DNA of 36,188 bases, taken from positions 1-36,188 of IMG/VR virus record IMGVR_UViG_3300045135_002313; one strand, 5' to 3'. The notes under the pieces were generated by a model. The model saw only the letters and a program-made list of their open reading frames with translations. It did not search any database and was not told the origin of the DNA. A program made the translations under genes and the position numbers. Origin of the DNA: a virus. Below are positions 13,481 through 22,154 of this stretch, piece by piece (position 1 is the first letter of the stretch; each line of letters begins with the position of its first letter).

Positions 13481-15698
13481 TGTAGCTTTTGTTTTTGCAT
13501 CAACCTCTGAAAAAGACCCTCAAATTATGAGTAAGTATTTTGAAGAAGAGTTTGATGTACATTTCCTATGTTCAAAACCTAAAGATAAAATTCTAAAGAA
13601 AGATATTGATTTAGACTTGTCAGTTCTTGACGAGTATAAAGTAGTGTGTCCTGTTGGAGCAGAACCTCTAAAATACGTAGCCGGCTTAACTGGTATTACA
13701 AAGTATAACGGTATGTTCATTGAGAAGAAATGGTTGCCGTTTCTTCATCCTAACATGACAGTTTTCAAACCTCAGTATGAGGATGAGATTCTAAAAGCTA
13801 CCATTCAACTTAAGAAAGTTCTATCTGGAGAAATCGACTCTAATATCCAAGAAAAAAACTATGTGTACATAGACTCACAAGCAGACCTAGATACTGTAAT
13901 GGATAAATTTATGTCTGCTGATCCTCTCATTGTTGATATTGAGACTTCTAGTCTATCACCAAGAACAGGCAATGTTATTGGTGTAGCACTATCGACACAA
14001 GCACATGAAGGATACTATATTCACTCTGATTTAATTACCAATAATAAAGAATGGTTTCACGAATTATTTAAGAACCGAAAATGTGTTCTCCATAATGCAA
14101 AATTTGATATGAACTTTCTTCAATATGAGTTTGGGTTTGAGTTTCCAGACTTTGAAGACACAATGCTTATGCACTATTGTTTAGAAGAAGCTGTAGGCAC
14201 ACACGGTCTTAAACCCCTAGCTCTAAGATTTACTGATCTTGGAGACTATGAACGTGATCTTGATGAGTATAAGAAAACTTTTGCTCGTAAAAACAAGATC
14301 AAACTAGCAGACTTTAACTATGGTATGATTCCAACAGACATCCTTGCTCCATATGCTGAGAAAGATGCAGATGCTACATATCAACTGTGGAACAAGTTTA
14401 ATCCACTAATTAGTAAAAGCAAAGAGTTTTCTTATCTTTATAACGAAATTCTAAAACCTGCCACACTTGCTCTTATGAGACTAGAGCATAATGGTGGTCC
14501 TATTGATATGGATAAGCTATCTTCTATTGAAGAAGAATACAAAATTGATATTGAAGAATGTTTAGCTGAGATTGAAATGCACGAGGATGTCAAAACTTTT
14601 GAGCGTCTTCACAGTAAAACTTTCAATCCAAATAGTACACAACAATTACAAGAACTTTTCTTTAAAATTATCAAACTTAAACCCACTAAGAAAACTGCAA
14701 CAGGTGCTTGGTCTGTTGACAAAGAAGTTCTTGCTGAACTAAACCATCCTCTATCTCAAGCCATTCTTGACCTTCGTGAAAAGACTAAGCTTCTAAATAC
14801 TTATATTTCTAGTATTAGAGATGGTGTTGACCAAGATTTACGACTTCGTAGTGGTTTTAACATTCATGGAACAACCTCTGGTCGTCTTTCTAGTTCTGGA
14901 GTTCTAAACTATCAAAACATTCCGAGAGATAACAAAGATGTTAAAAAGCTTTTCAAAGCAAGGCCCGGATACAAAATTATTCAAGGTGATCTTGGAACAG
15001 CAGAAGTTTATATTGCTGCAGCACTAAGTAACGATCAGTTCCTACAACGAGCGTTCAAAGAAAAGCTAGACTTTCACTCTTATGTTGCAAAACAGATTTT
15101 TAACTTACCTTGTGAGGTAAACGAAGTTAAAAATCAGTTCCCAGATAAGAGACAACACGCAAAAGCAATCACCTTCGGTATTATGTATCAAGCTGGTCCC
15201 GCAAAAATTGCAGAAACCGCTGATGTAACTACACCAGAAGCTAAATCTTTTATTGCAAAATATTTTAGAGAAGCCTATGCCCTAAAATCTTATATTGATG
15301 ACAGCAACTCTCAAATTGAGAATAATGCTTTCATTTACAGCTATTTTGGGCGTAAACGCAGACTTCCAGAATCGCGCTCTCCAAATCGTGGAGTAGCACA
15401 ACACGCAATTCGCTCTGGAGTGAACTTTTTAGTTCAAAGTGTTGCCTCAGATATTAATATATTTGGTCTTATTGACCTTATCAATTGGATTGATGAAAAT
15501 GGTTACCAAGATGATATCTTACCATTTACAGTAGTCCATGACTCAATTGTTGCAGAAGTTAGAGAAGATCTTGTAGAGATGTACGTTTCTAAAACAAAAG
15601 AGTTTATTCAAAAAGACCGTGGGTGTTCTATAGAAGACTGTCCTATTGGTATGGATTTCGAAATTGGTCCCAGTTGGGGCGAACTCAGAGATTACTAA
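13470..15698 (+). CDS. Family A DNA polymerase with 3'-5' exonuclease
   Basis: This is a 742-residue replicative polymerase. The exonuclease motifs are VDIETS (D156, E158), HNAKFDMNF and the Y-x3-D motif in YAEKDADATYQ. Polymerase motif A is GDLGTAEVYIAAALSND, motif B is KAITFGIMYQAG with Phe at the position of E. coli F762, and motif C reads VVHDSIVAEV. The usual motif C is HDE; here the Glu is Ser. Residues 1-115 (VVCPVGAEPLKYVAGLTG, FLHPNMTVFKPQYE) resemble the uracil-glycosylase-like N-terminal domain of SPO1-type family A polymerases, without a clear catalytic residue. No 5'-3' exonuclease domain is present. The ribosome-binding site AAAGGATA lies in the primase end. T4-like phages use a family B polymerase, so this module has another origin. 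Confidence 0.94.
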   Translation: MSNNVAFVFASTSEKDPQIMSKYFEEEFDVHFLCSKPKDKILKKDIDLDLSVLDEYKVVCPVGAEPLKYVAGLTGITKYNGMFIEKKWLPFLHPNMTVFKPQYEDEILKATIQLKKVLSGEIDSNIQEKNYVYIDSQADLDTVMDKFMSADPLIVDIETSSLSPRTGNVIGVALSTQAHEGYYIHSDLITNNKEWFHELFKNRKCVLHNAKFDMNFLQYEFGFEFPDFEDTMLMHYCLEEAVGTHGLKPLALRFTDLGDYERDLDEYKKTFARKNKIKLADFNYGMIPTDILAPYAEKDADATYQLWNKFNPLISKSKEFSYLYNEILKPATLALMRLEHNGGPIDMDKLSSIEEEYKIDIEECLAEIEMHEDVKTFERLHSKTFNPNSTQQLQELFFKIIKLKPTKKTATGAWSVDKEVLAELNHPLSQAILDLREKTKLLNTYISSIRDGVDQDLRLRSGFNIHGTTSGRLSSSGVLNYQNIPRDNKDVKKLFKARPGYKIIQGDLGTAEVYIAAALSNDQFLQRAFKEKLDFHSYVAKQIFNLPCEVNEVKNQFPDKRQHAKAITFGIMYQAGPAKIAETADVTTPEAKSFIAKYFREAYALKSYIDDSNSQIENNAFIYSYFGRKRRLPESRSPNRGVAQHAIRSGVNFLVQSVASDINIFGLIDLINWIDENGYQDDILPFTVVHDSIVAEVREDLVEMYVSKTKEFIQKDRGCSIEDCPIGMDFEIGPSWGELRDY

Positions 15699-15711
15699 AG
15701 GATAGTAGAGA

Positions 15712-16155
15712 ATGAAACTTGTAGATACAACAGATGAAAGATTATATCAAAAGTGTAATCACGTAGAAAAACCACAATCTTTGAGTATAAAAATGCTTAG
15801 AGATAAAATGGTGAAGCTAATGAAAAGAGAAGGCGGTATAGGATTAGCGTCTACTCAAGTAGGAAAGTCAGAAGCCCTGTTTATCATGTATAAAGGCGGA
15901 AGAATTATTACTTGTATTAATCCATCTATATCTTGGCAATCAGATGATGTAGTAGAAATGAAAGAAGGATGCGTTAGTTTTCCTAATATGTTTATAAAAC
16001 TATGGCGTCCTTCTAAAATTATTGCAGAGTATACTGATATTAGAGGAAAAAGAATAACAGAAAAAATGGAAGGCATGGAAGCAAGGTGTTATCAACATGA
16101 GCTTGATCATTTAAGTGGTATCACTTTTATCCACAGACAAGATGAGCAAAAATAA
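15712..16155 (+). CDS. def: Peptide deformylase
   Basis: This 147-residue enzyme removes the N-formyl group from new proteins. All three family motifs are present: GIGLASTQVG (42-51), EGCVSFP (85-91) with metal ligand C87, and QHELDHLSG (128-136) with H129, H133 and catalytic E130. It lacks a C-terminal extension, like other phage deformylases. Known phage versions in marine cyanophages are active and similarly short. It starts 13 bases after the polymerase stop with AAGGA upstream. Speeding deformylation of phage or host membrane proteins during infection is the usual proposal; here it is inference. Confidence 0.93.
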   Translation: MKLVDTTDERLYQKCNHVEKPQSLSIKMLRDKMVKLMKREGGIGLASTQVGKSEALFIMYKGGRIITCINPSISWQSDDVVEMKEGCVSFPNMFIKLWRPSKIIAEYTDIRGKRITEKMEGMEARCYQHELDHLSGITFIHRQDEQK

Positions 16156-16492
16156 ATTAGTATTACAAATTATGACAATGCCTAGTGATTGTAACCCACA
16201 AGGTAAAATATTTGGTGGGTTTATTATGAGTAAAATGGACCAAGCAGCAGGAACTATCTGTAAGACTTATGATTATGTTACGAAAGCTGCAACCGATATT
16301 ATTTTTCACGCCCCTGTTGAAGTTGGGGACATTGTTCAGTGTTACGCAGAAATAATAAAATCGGGTAAAACTTCTCATACAATAAAAGTAGATGTTCATG
16401 TAGATGATGAATTTCATACAAAAGTATGTGAGGGAGTCTATACAATGGTTCGCACCGATTCTCGAGGTCGACCTGTGCCTCATTATGTCTAA
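16142..16492 (+). CDS. Hotdog-fold acyl-CoA thioesterase (YciA-like)
   Basis: This 116-residue protein has the hotdog thioesterase signature DCNPQGKIFGGFIMSKMDQA (residues about 14-33), with the NPxGxIFGG-x-MxxMD pattern of YciA-type acyl-CoA hydrolases. DIIFHAPVEVGDIV and IIKSGKTSHTIKVDV strands follow. These enzymes cleave acyl-CoA to free acid and CoA. ATG 16142 is chosen over an upstream GTG at 16115 because it gives a family-like N-terminus and only a 14-base overlap with the deformylase. A lipid or fatty-acid remodelling role in infection is plausible but unproven. Confidence 0.85.
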   Translation: MSKNKLVLQIMTMPSDCNPQGKIFGGFIMSKMDQAAGTICKTYDYVTKAATDIIFHAPVEVGDIVQCYAEIIKSGKTSHTIKVDVHVDDEFHTKVCEGVYTMVRTDSRGRPVPHYV

Positions 16493-16994
16493 GTTTTCTA
16501 AGTTAAATTTCCCTATTTTCGGATTAAAAACTGTTGTTGAGTTTAATTTTACCCTTAATGAGATATTTACTATAATAAATGGACAAAAATACATAGTAGA
16601 CGATAAATCTATAAATAATCCTTCTTATTTGAGTAGATTGGTAGAGTTAGACTCAAGAAAAAAGTATCAAAGACTAAAATTTGACTATACTATTAGAAAT
16701 ATGGAAGAATTATTAAAATCAGACTGTAAAGTAGGTATTGATGAACTAGGTAATATTAGATATTTTGATGTAAAAGAACAATTTAGATATTCTGAGCGAA
16801 AGATAATCAAAAATAGAAATAAACACTTTTGGTTTGATAAAATCAGCTATCCTTTTACACTAGATTTAGAAAATATAGAAAAAATAGCAGAAGATTATAA
16901 GTACTATTATGGAAAACTAACATATATTAACAGAAATTGGTATTTTTTAGGTTTTTCTGATGAAAAGAGTAATAAAGATAAGATATGGATATAA
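16485..16994 (+). CDS. Protein of unknown function upstream of aspartate carbamoyltransferase
   Basis: This is a 169-residue lysine- and tyrosine-rich soluble protein. No motif is recognised. The C-terminal half has several aromatic clusters (KHFWFDKISYPF, NRNWYFLGF). ATG 16485 overlaps the thioesterase stop by eight bases and is preferred over an earlier ATG at 16404, which would overlap by 89. It overlaps the next gene by ten bases, so it is in the same translational unit as the carbamoyltransferase and could be its partner. That is only suggested by position. Confidence 0.6.
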   Translation: MSKFSKLNFPIFGLKTVVEFNFTLNEIFTIINGQKYIVDDKSINNPSYLSRLVELDSRKKYQRLKFDYTIRNMEELLKSDCKVGIDELGNIRYFDVKEQFRYSERKIIKNRNKHFWFDKISYPFTLDLENIEKIAEDYKYYYGKLTYINRNWYFLGFSDEKSNKDKIWI

Positions 16995-17782
16995 ATCATT
17001 TAGTAACTTTAGATAATTGGAATATAGAATCATTAAATAGGTTTTTTAAAACAGTAGATGCATTTAAAAAAGGTAGATTTACGCCTTATGTGAATAAAAT
17101 AATTACAAATCTATTTTATGAACCTTCCACTAGAACTAGTTCTAGTTTTTTTGCAGCCGCCAAGATGGTAGGCGCAGATGTTATCTCTATTAACAATGTT
17201 AGCTATTCAAGTGTTTCAAAAGGAGAGACTCTTGAGGATACCATTAGAACTTTAGCTTGTTATAGTCAAATTATTGTACTCAGACACTCAGAAATTGGTG
17301 CAGCGAAAAGGGCAGCTAGTATTTCTCCCGTTCCAATTATAAATGCTGGTGACGGGGCAGGAGAACATCCAACACAAACACTATTAGATCTATATACTAT
17401 ATATAAAAACTTTGGAAAAATAGAAGATTTAAAAGTCGCTTTCGTCGGAGATAATAAAAATAGTAGAACAGTACATTCTTTAGGTAAAGTTTTAGAAAAA
17501 TGTGCTGAAGTTTATTATTGCGATGATTATTCTGTTGATAATATACCAGAATCAGATATATATTACTTAACAAGAGTGCAAAAAGAGCGAGGAAGCTCTG
17601 GTAGTTATGAATTAACAAAAGAACATATTGATAAATTACCAGAAAAGTGTATAGTTATGCATCCATTTCCTAGAAATGAAGAAATTCCTCAATGGTTTGA
17701 TAGCGATCCAAGAGCAAAATACTTTGAGCAAATGTCAAATGGCCTTTATGTCAGGATGGCAATACTCTATGAAAGGCTATAA
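16985..17782 (+). CDS. pyrB: Aspartate carbamoyltransferase catalytic chain, compact form
   Basis: This 265-residue enzyme condenses carbamoyl phosphate with aspartate, the committed step of pyrimidine synthesis. Binding residues are all visible: FYEPSTRTS (S48-T49-R50-T51), SKGET (K79), VLRHSE (R100), GEHPTQ (H128, Q131), NSRTVHS, LTRVQKER, and a final HPFPR where most enzymes have HPLPR. The SKGE and RVQKER motifs favour aspartate over ornithine carbamoyltransferase. It is about 40 residues shorter than E. coli PyrB. The loss lies between the NSRT strand and YYLTRVQ, in the aspartate domain. No PyrI regulatory chain is nearby, so it is probably free of CTP feedback. With dCMP deaminase and NrdAB it supports dNTP supply. 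Confidence 0.9.
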   Translation: MDINHLVTLDNWNIESLNRFFKTVDAFKKGRFTPYVNKIITNLFYEPSTRTSSSFFAAAKMVGADVISINNVSYSSVSKGETLEDTIRTLACYSQIIVLRHSEIGAAKRAASISPVPIINAGDGAGEHPTQTLLDLYTIYKNFGKIEDLKVAFVGDNKNSRTVHSLGKVLEKCAEVYYCDDYSVDNIPESDIYYLTRVQKERGSSGSYELTKEHIDKLPEKCIVMHPFPRNEEIPQWFDSDPRAKYFEQMSNGLYVRMAILYERL

Positions 17783-17784
17783 AA

Positions 17785-18879
17785 GTGGAGTCTGTAAATT
17801 TAGTAACATGGAATAATAGTCTAATAAATTTTATTAAAAATGAAATTTATGTTAAACCTCAATACTCTTTTTTGTTACCTTTTTGGGAAGAAAAAGTAAA
17901 AAGAGAAAATGAGTTAATTAAGAAATCTGGTTATGATTTAAACCATCATCATTGTTCACGAAATGTTATTGATAGAGTAGGGGAAGAAAAATTTACGCTA
18001 AATACTAAAAATATTATCGGGTGGGTCCCTTTTCAAGAGTATCCACAAATATCATTTAAAGACGCTATGATTGAATCTGCTCAAAATATAGCTAGTAAGG
18101 GAAAGACTATAGATTTTCTTTGGTCTGGTGGGTTAGATAGTGTTGCAGGGCTTTTAGCTTTTATAGAAGCAGGGTTAGATAAGCAACTTCACATTATTAC
18201 AGGAGGTGCTCCTGAATCACCGGAGGTATTCAATAAATTAATAAAAGATAGAATAGATTATACACTACTACCTGCTAATGATAAAGATAAGCTAACTAGT
18301 ACTGCTAGACCAGACGTAAGAGTACTAACTACTATGTCAGAAATGGACCCTATGTTTGGTAATAAAAGTACTATGGCAGGGCAAGGAGTTGTTGTAGATA
18401 ATTGGCCCGATATGTGGAAAATTAAAAGACAACATTTTCTAAGTCATCAGTCTTGGAGGTGGTGCTCAAATTTTCAAGGTGATAAAGTTGATATAGATAA
18501 TTATATGCCCTTTGCTTTACAAGAACCTCTAGAAAAGTGGTTGTGTAACCATGTTATTAACGAAGAAATGGTTTACTACGATGTAAGTGATAAAAACTGG
18601 GAATTTGGAAATATAAACTGTCCATTAGAAAAACACTATAAAAAATGTAAAAAACCAATGAGAGACTTTATAGATGAAATTTTAAAAGGAAAAATTCCTT
18701 ACCTTCAAGAAAAAATACCAAGTGGGTCGCTCATAAAAAAATTAAACAAATCAACACTCGATAGAGTCATAGGAGTTACCGACAAAGGAGACGTGATTAC
18801 TCCAAAAAGTTTTTATAACTACAATTTTTTAAAGTTTATTAACGTAGATCTTTTAAAAGAAGCGTATAGTGGAAGATAA
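17785..18879 (+). CDS. PP-loop ATPase (asparagine synthetase-like) of unknown substrate
   Basis: This 364-residue protein has the PP-loop SGGLDS at residues 114-119 (in FLWSGGLDSVAGLLAF). The motif marks enzymes that adenylate a substrate before amidation or thiolation (AsnB, NAD synthase, QueC, ThiI, TilS). An LHIITGGAPES segment follows. The N-terminal 110 residues do not look like a glutaminase, because no N-terminal Cys or NGxIYN pattern is present, so ammonia or another nucleophile may be used. It starts at GTG 17785, two bases after the pyrB stop, with GAAAGG upstream. Its cysteines and a HHHC cluster near residue 54 could bind metal. A second PP-loop protein occurs at 29653. The product may be a modified nucleotide or metabolite. 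Confidence 0.72.
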   Translation: MESVNLVTWNNSLINFIKNEIYVKPQYSFLLPFWEEKVKRENELIKKSGYDLNHHHCSRNVIDRVGEEKFTLNTKNIIGWVPFQEYPQISFKDAMIESAQNIASKGKTIDFLWSGGLDSVAGLLAFIEAGLDKQLHIITGGAPESPEVFNKLIKDRIDYTLLPANDKDKLTSTARPDVRVLTTMSEMDPMFGNKSTMAGQGVVVDNWPDMWKIKRQHFLSHQSWRWCSNFQGDKVDIDNYMPFALQEPLEKWLCNHVINEEMVYYDVSDKNWEFGNINCPLEKHYKKCKKPMRDFIDEILKGKIPYLQEKIPSGSLIKKLNKSTLDRVIGVTDKGDVITPKSFYNYNFLKFINVDLLKEAYSGR

Positions 18880-18888
18880 GATAAAACA

Positions 18889-20181
18889 ATGAATAAAATT
18901 AACATAAAATCAGCAACAATTACTGATAAAATATACATAAAAGAAGAAGATATTGAAGATGTATCAGCTTTTGAACAGGCATATACCTATCAAATTGTTG
19001 ATGATTTTCATTATACTTATGAATATGACGAAGATACAGGGATATATACTGTTCCTAGTAACTCTTACTCTAAATTAGACATAAAAACTGTTGAGGATTT
19101 ACGAAACTTCGAAGATTCTGAACAAAATTTCCAATTTAAAGGAGAATTACGAGAAGAACAACAAGATATGGTAGATGCTTTCTTTCAAATTAATGATAGA
19201 GTACGTAGTGGACTATTCCAAGCACCTTGTGGTTGGGGTAAAACCTATGTAGGATGCAATCTTTTAGCTCGTGCTAATAAACCTACTCTGATTTTAGTGC
19301 ATACAAAGCTTCTTTTTAGGCAATGGATCGAAGAACTAGAAAGTCAAATACCTGGAATTAAGATAGGAAAGATTGGAGACGGTCTTTTAGATATTCAAGA
19401 CATTACAGTGGGTATTTATAAGAGTGTTTTAAACAATATTCCGCAATTACATGACAGGTTTGGGCTTCTAATGGTTGATGAAGCACATTTATGTCCTGCT
19501 GATATGTTTTCGCAAGCAGTAAATGCAGTAAATTGTCGCGCAAAGATAGCTATTACCGCTACTCCTCGTAGAAAAGACGGAAAACATATAGTTTTAGACG
19601 ACTATTTTACAACATTTAAGTCATACGCGTATGATCCCAGAGTTCTAGCAACCCCAAAAGTTGAAATATATCAAACAGATATTAGATTCAATGTTCTTGA
19701 TCCAAAACGAGATTGGAGTAGACAGACCAATAAACTTGCATCTAACTCGCAGTTGCGCCGGAGAGTATCTGAAATTGCCATATCAAAAGTGAGTGGAGGT
19801 CGATGCATACTCATTTTAGGAGAACGTCTAGATTGGCTTCGTGAGTTAAATAAGATTATACCTGATTCAGTACTTTTGATTGGAGAAACTGGAGAGGAAC
19901 AGCGCAAAGAAATATTAGATAACGTAGGTCCAAAATATAAAGTAGTGCTGACTACAAAACTTTTTGATGAAGGAATTAGTTGTCACAGACTTGACACTCT
20001 GTTTTTAGTATTTCCATCAAATAATCCTATAAAACTAGAACAAAGAATTGGAAGAATTATTAGAGAGCATCCAGATAAAAAACGTCCTCTTATTTGTGAC
20101 TTTTGGCTAACAGGCCCAATAGTTTCTAAACAACAAAACAATAGAAGAAACTGGTATTTACAAAGAGGATATTCTCTATGA
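18889..20181 (+). CDS. SF2 DNA helicase, UvsW/RAD25-like
   Basis: This is a 430-residue superfamily 2 helicase. Motif I is APCGWGKT (K118), motif II is VDEAH (196-200), motif III is AITATPRR and motif VI is EQRIGRIIRE, with the order and spacing of UvsW/RAD25-type DNA translocases. An N-terminal domain of about 85 residues precedes the motor, as in T4 UvsW. UvsW unwinds branched intermediates and R-loops and helps switch from origin- to recombination-dependent replication. The gene is followed by an ATGA-coupled small unknown gene and then the SSB-like gene. Assignment to helicase is firm; UvsW orthology is likely but not proven. Confidence 0.86.
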   Translation: MNKINIKSATITDKIYIKEEDIEDVSAFEQAYTYQIVDDFHYTYEYDEDTGIYTVPSNSYSKLDIKTVEDLRNFEDSEQNFQFKGELREEQQDMVDAFFQINDRVRSGLFQAPCGWGKTYVGCNLLARANKPTLILVHTKLLFRQWIEELESQIPGIKIGKIGDGLLDIQDITVGIYKSVLNNIPQLHDRFGLLMVDEAHLCPADMFSQAVNAVNCRAKIAITATPRRKDGKHIVLDDYFTTFKSYAYDPRVLATPKVEIYQTDIRFNVLDPKRDWSRQTNKLASNSQLRRRVSEIAISKVSGGRCILILGERLDWLRELNKIIPDSVLLIGETGEEQRKEILDNVGPKYKVVLTTKLFDEGISCHRLDTLFLVFPSNNPIKLEQRIGRIIREHPDKKRPLICDFWLTGPIVSKQQNNRRNWYLQRGYSL

Positions 20182-20642
20182 GTTTTTACTTTAACTGGTA
20201 TGAACTTCTTAAAAAATCCAAAAAGGATTACGATTCAATTATCGTGTTGACTTATGCTTCTACTTTTGGATATAATAAGAAAATCGCAAATAGCTCTTTA
20301 GACTTAGTAAAAAAACTTAATATAAGTAGAATACCAAACTGGTTAAACTCAAGTCTGATAATGAATAAGAGAAGCTTTGAAATATTCAATAATTATAGAG
20401 TTGAAGAACCACAAAGCTATTTTAGAAATCCATCATTTCTCAAAACTGTTACACCAGTAACACATAAAATACAATACTTATGGTTGCTTTCGCACAGAAG
20501 AAATGATGATAAAAACCCATTTATTAATAGAGACTTTTTTAAGTTAAAAGAAATAGATGGTATAAAAAGTAACCCATTTATAAGTATTGATAAAGACAAA
20601 ATAACATTCGTCTTAGAAAATACCTACACACAAAGAACATAG
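20178..20642 (+). CDS. Protein of unknown function coupled to the SF2 helicase
   Basis: This is a 154-residue basic protein, rich in Asn, Lys, Phe and Tyr, with no recognised domain. It begins in the helicase stop codon (ATGA), so its synthesis is coupled to the helicase and it may be an accessory factor. LVKKLNISRIPNWLN could form a small helical DNA-binding segment, but this is weak. A good promoter sequence lies inside the gene at 20247-20276 and probably serves the SSB-like gene downstream. Confidence 0.6.
   Translation: MSFYFNWYELLKKSKKDYDSIIVLTYASTFGYNKKIANSSLDLVKKLNISRIPNWLNSSLIMNKRSFEIFNNYRVEEPQSYFRNPSFLKTVTPVTHKIQYLWLLSHRRNDDKNPFINRDFFKLKEIDGIKSNPFISIDKDKITFVLENTYTQRT
20247..20276 (+). 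promoter_or_regulatory. Candidate internal promoter upstream of the SSB-like gene
   Basis: TTGACT (20247-20252) and a perfect TATAAT (20271-20276) are separated by 18 bases inside the unknown gene. It could give extra transcription of the SSB-like gene 390 bases downstream, a protein needed in large amounts. No inverted repeat was seen here. Confidence 0.4.
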
Positions 20643-20666
20643 TTCAACAAGAAAGGAAACACTAAT

Positions 20667-21326
20667 ATGGTATCATGGGATAAAGCAAAAGGAAACGCCG
20701 GAGGTGGCGGAGGCGGACAACGCCGAGAGATTGAGAGACTAACTCTCCCAGTTGGAGACACAAAGATTCGACTAATTGGAGAAGTTATGCCTCGTTATGT
20801 ATATTGGGTAGTGACTACAGAAGGCAAAAAGATGCCTGTAGAATGTCTACGATTTGATCGTCAAAAGGAAACTTTCAATGACTCAAACAAAGACCCAATG
20901 GCAGAAATTGATGATGAGGTATATTCAGATAAACCTCAGTTTGCATATGTTTGCAATGTAATTGATCGTGCAGATAATAAGATTAAGATTTTTGATCTTC
21001 GTTCTACGATTTACAAGCAGATTGTAGATTATGCTACAAATCCAGATTATGGAAATCCAGCAGATGACGATGCAGGATATGACATCACGATTAAGAAGGA
21101 GAAAACAGGTCCTCTACCACAGAATGTTAAGTATTCTGTAATTCCTGCAAGAAACAACTCCTCACTTACAGAGTCAGAGAAATCACTAGAACTATTTGAA
21201 CTTGATAAGATTTACAAGCGTCAATCTTATGAAGAACAGAAACAGTGGCTGCTACAAAATACAGCCTATTTCGCAGAGGAAGCTTCGGATGAATTTAAGC
21301 CAGAAGCAGTTGAGGATCTTGACTAA
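20667..21326 (+). CDS. Single-stranded DNA-binding protein, gp32-like
   Basis: This is a 219-residue protein with a glycine-rich basic start (GNAGGGGGGQRRE) and a beta-rich central region (LPVGDTKIRLIGEVMPRYVYWV, FAYVCNVIDRADNKIKIFDL) compatible with an OB fold. A strongly acidic C-terminal tail ends in EAVEDLD. The tail is the hallmark of phage and bacterial SSBs, which recruit partners through it. The zinc-binding His/Cys set of T4 gp32 is not seen. Codons are somewhat GC-richer than in the neighbours, and AAGGA precedes the start, suggesting high expression. It sits beside the recombination helicase, as expected for a replication SSB. The call rests on layout and tail rather than a definitive motif. 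Confidence 0.7.
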   Translation: MVSWDKAKGNAGGGGGGQRREIERLTLPVGDTKIRLIGEVMPRYVYWVVTTEGKKMPVECLRFDRQKETFNDSNKDPMAEIDDEVYSDKPQFAYVCNVIDRADNKIKIFDLRSTIYKQIVDYATNPDYGNPADDDAGYDITIKKEKTGPLPQNVKYSVIPARNNSSLTESEKSLELFELDKIYKRQSYEEQKQWLLQNTAYFAEEASDEFKPEAVEDLD

Positions 21327-22154
21327 ATGGCAAAAAGGTCCCTAAGCGACTTCGAAACAATAGAAACAGAAGATTCTTCTCCTACCAGTGCATTACGAGT
21401 AGGAGAAGACGGGCAAGCGCAAGTAGATTTGCAAAAGCTAAGAGAAACCTGTTCTGTATTCTTTGCTACTCCTTGTTATGGAGGTATGCTTACAGATCAA
21501 TATTTTCTTAGCATTTTCAAAGCATCTCAAGAGTTAGTTCGTCATAATATTACTTTCAGATTAACTACTCTAAGAAACGAAAGTCTGGTAACTAGAGCTA
21601 GAAATATTCTCACTGCAATGTTTTTAGACTCTGGTGCTACTCACCTATTTTTTATTGATGCTGATATTGAATTTGATCAAGAGTCTGTTCTTAGAATGCT
21701 TGCAATGGATAAACCAATTATCGCAGCGGCATACCCTAAAAAGGCCCTTCCAATTCAATATGCTATGAATTTTAAATATACCGATCCTGTTAAAAAACAG
21801 ATTAGAGTAGAAAACGGGGCTGTTGAGGTATGGGACGCTTCTACAGGATTCTTCTGTATTAAGCGTGAAGTTTTTGAGAAGATGATGGTAGAGTATCCAG
21901 ATCTTCACTATAAGAATGATAGTAATATTGATCCTAAACTTCAGAAATACTGCTATGCATTTTTTGACACAATGATTGACCAAGATGAAAACGGGGACAA
22001 CCGTTATTTATCAGAAGATTATACCTTCTGTAGATTATGGCAAAAAATGGGAGGAGAAATATGGATGGACCCAAACACAAGACTAAACCATGTAGGGTCT
22101 TATACTTTTGAAGGGGATCTTAGTAAGATCATAAACACAAACGTTCGAGGATGA
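21327..22154 (+). CDS. GT-A fold glycosyltransferase
   Basis: This 275-residue protein has the layout of GT-A/GT2-like transferases. SVFFATPCYGGMLTDQYF starts the nucleotide-binding fold, LFFIDADIEF carries the DxD metal/nucleotide motif near residues 111-113, and a Gly-rich WDASTGFFCIKREVF segment and SEDYTFC follow, a likely catalytic acid region. About 35 N-terminal residues are low-complexity and acidic. It begins directly after the SSB stop and overlaps the cytidylyltransferase by four bases, so the two may form a donor-plus-transfer pair. The acceptor is unknown. It is not related in sequence to the GT-B enzyme at 180-1340. Confidence 0.83.
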   Translation: MAKRSLSDFETIETEDSSPTSALRVGEDGQAQVDLQKLRETCSVFFATPCYGGMLTDQYFLSIFKASQELVRHNITFRLTTLRNESLVTRARNILTAMFLDSGATHLFFIDADIEFDQESVLRMLAMDKPIIAAAYPKKALPIQYAMNFKYTDPVKKQIRVENGAVEVWDASTGFFCIKREVFEKMMVEYPDLHYKNDSNIDPKLQKYCYAFFDTMIDQDENGDNRYLSEDYTFCRLWQKMGGEIWMDPNTRLNHVGSYTFEGDLSKIINTNVRG

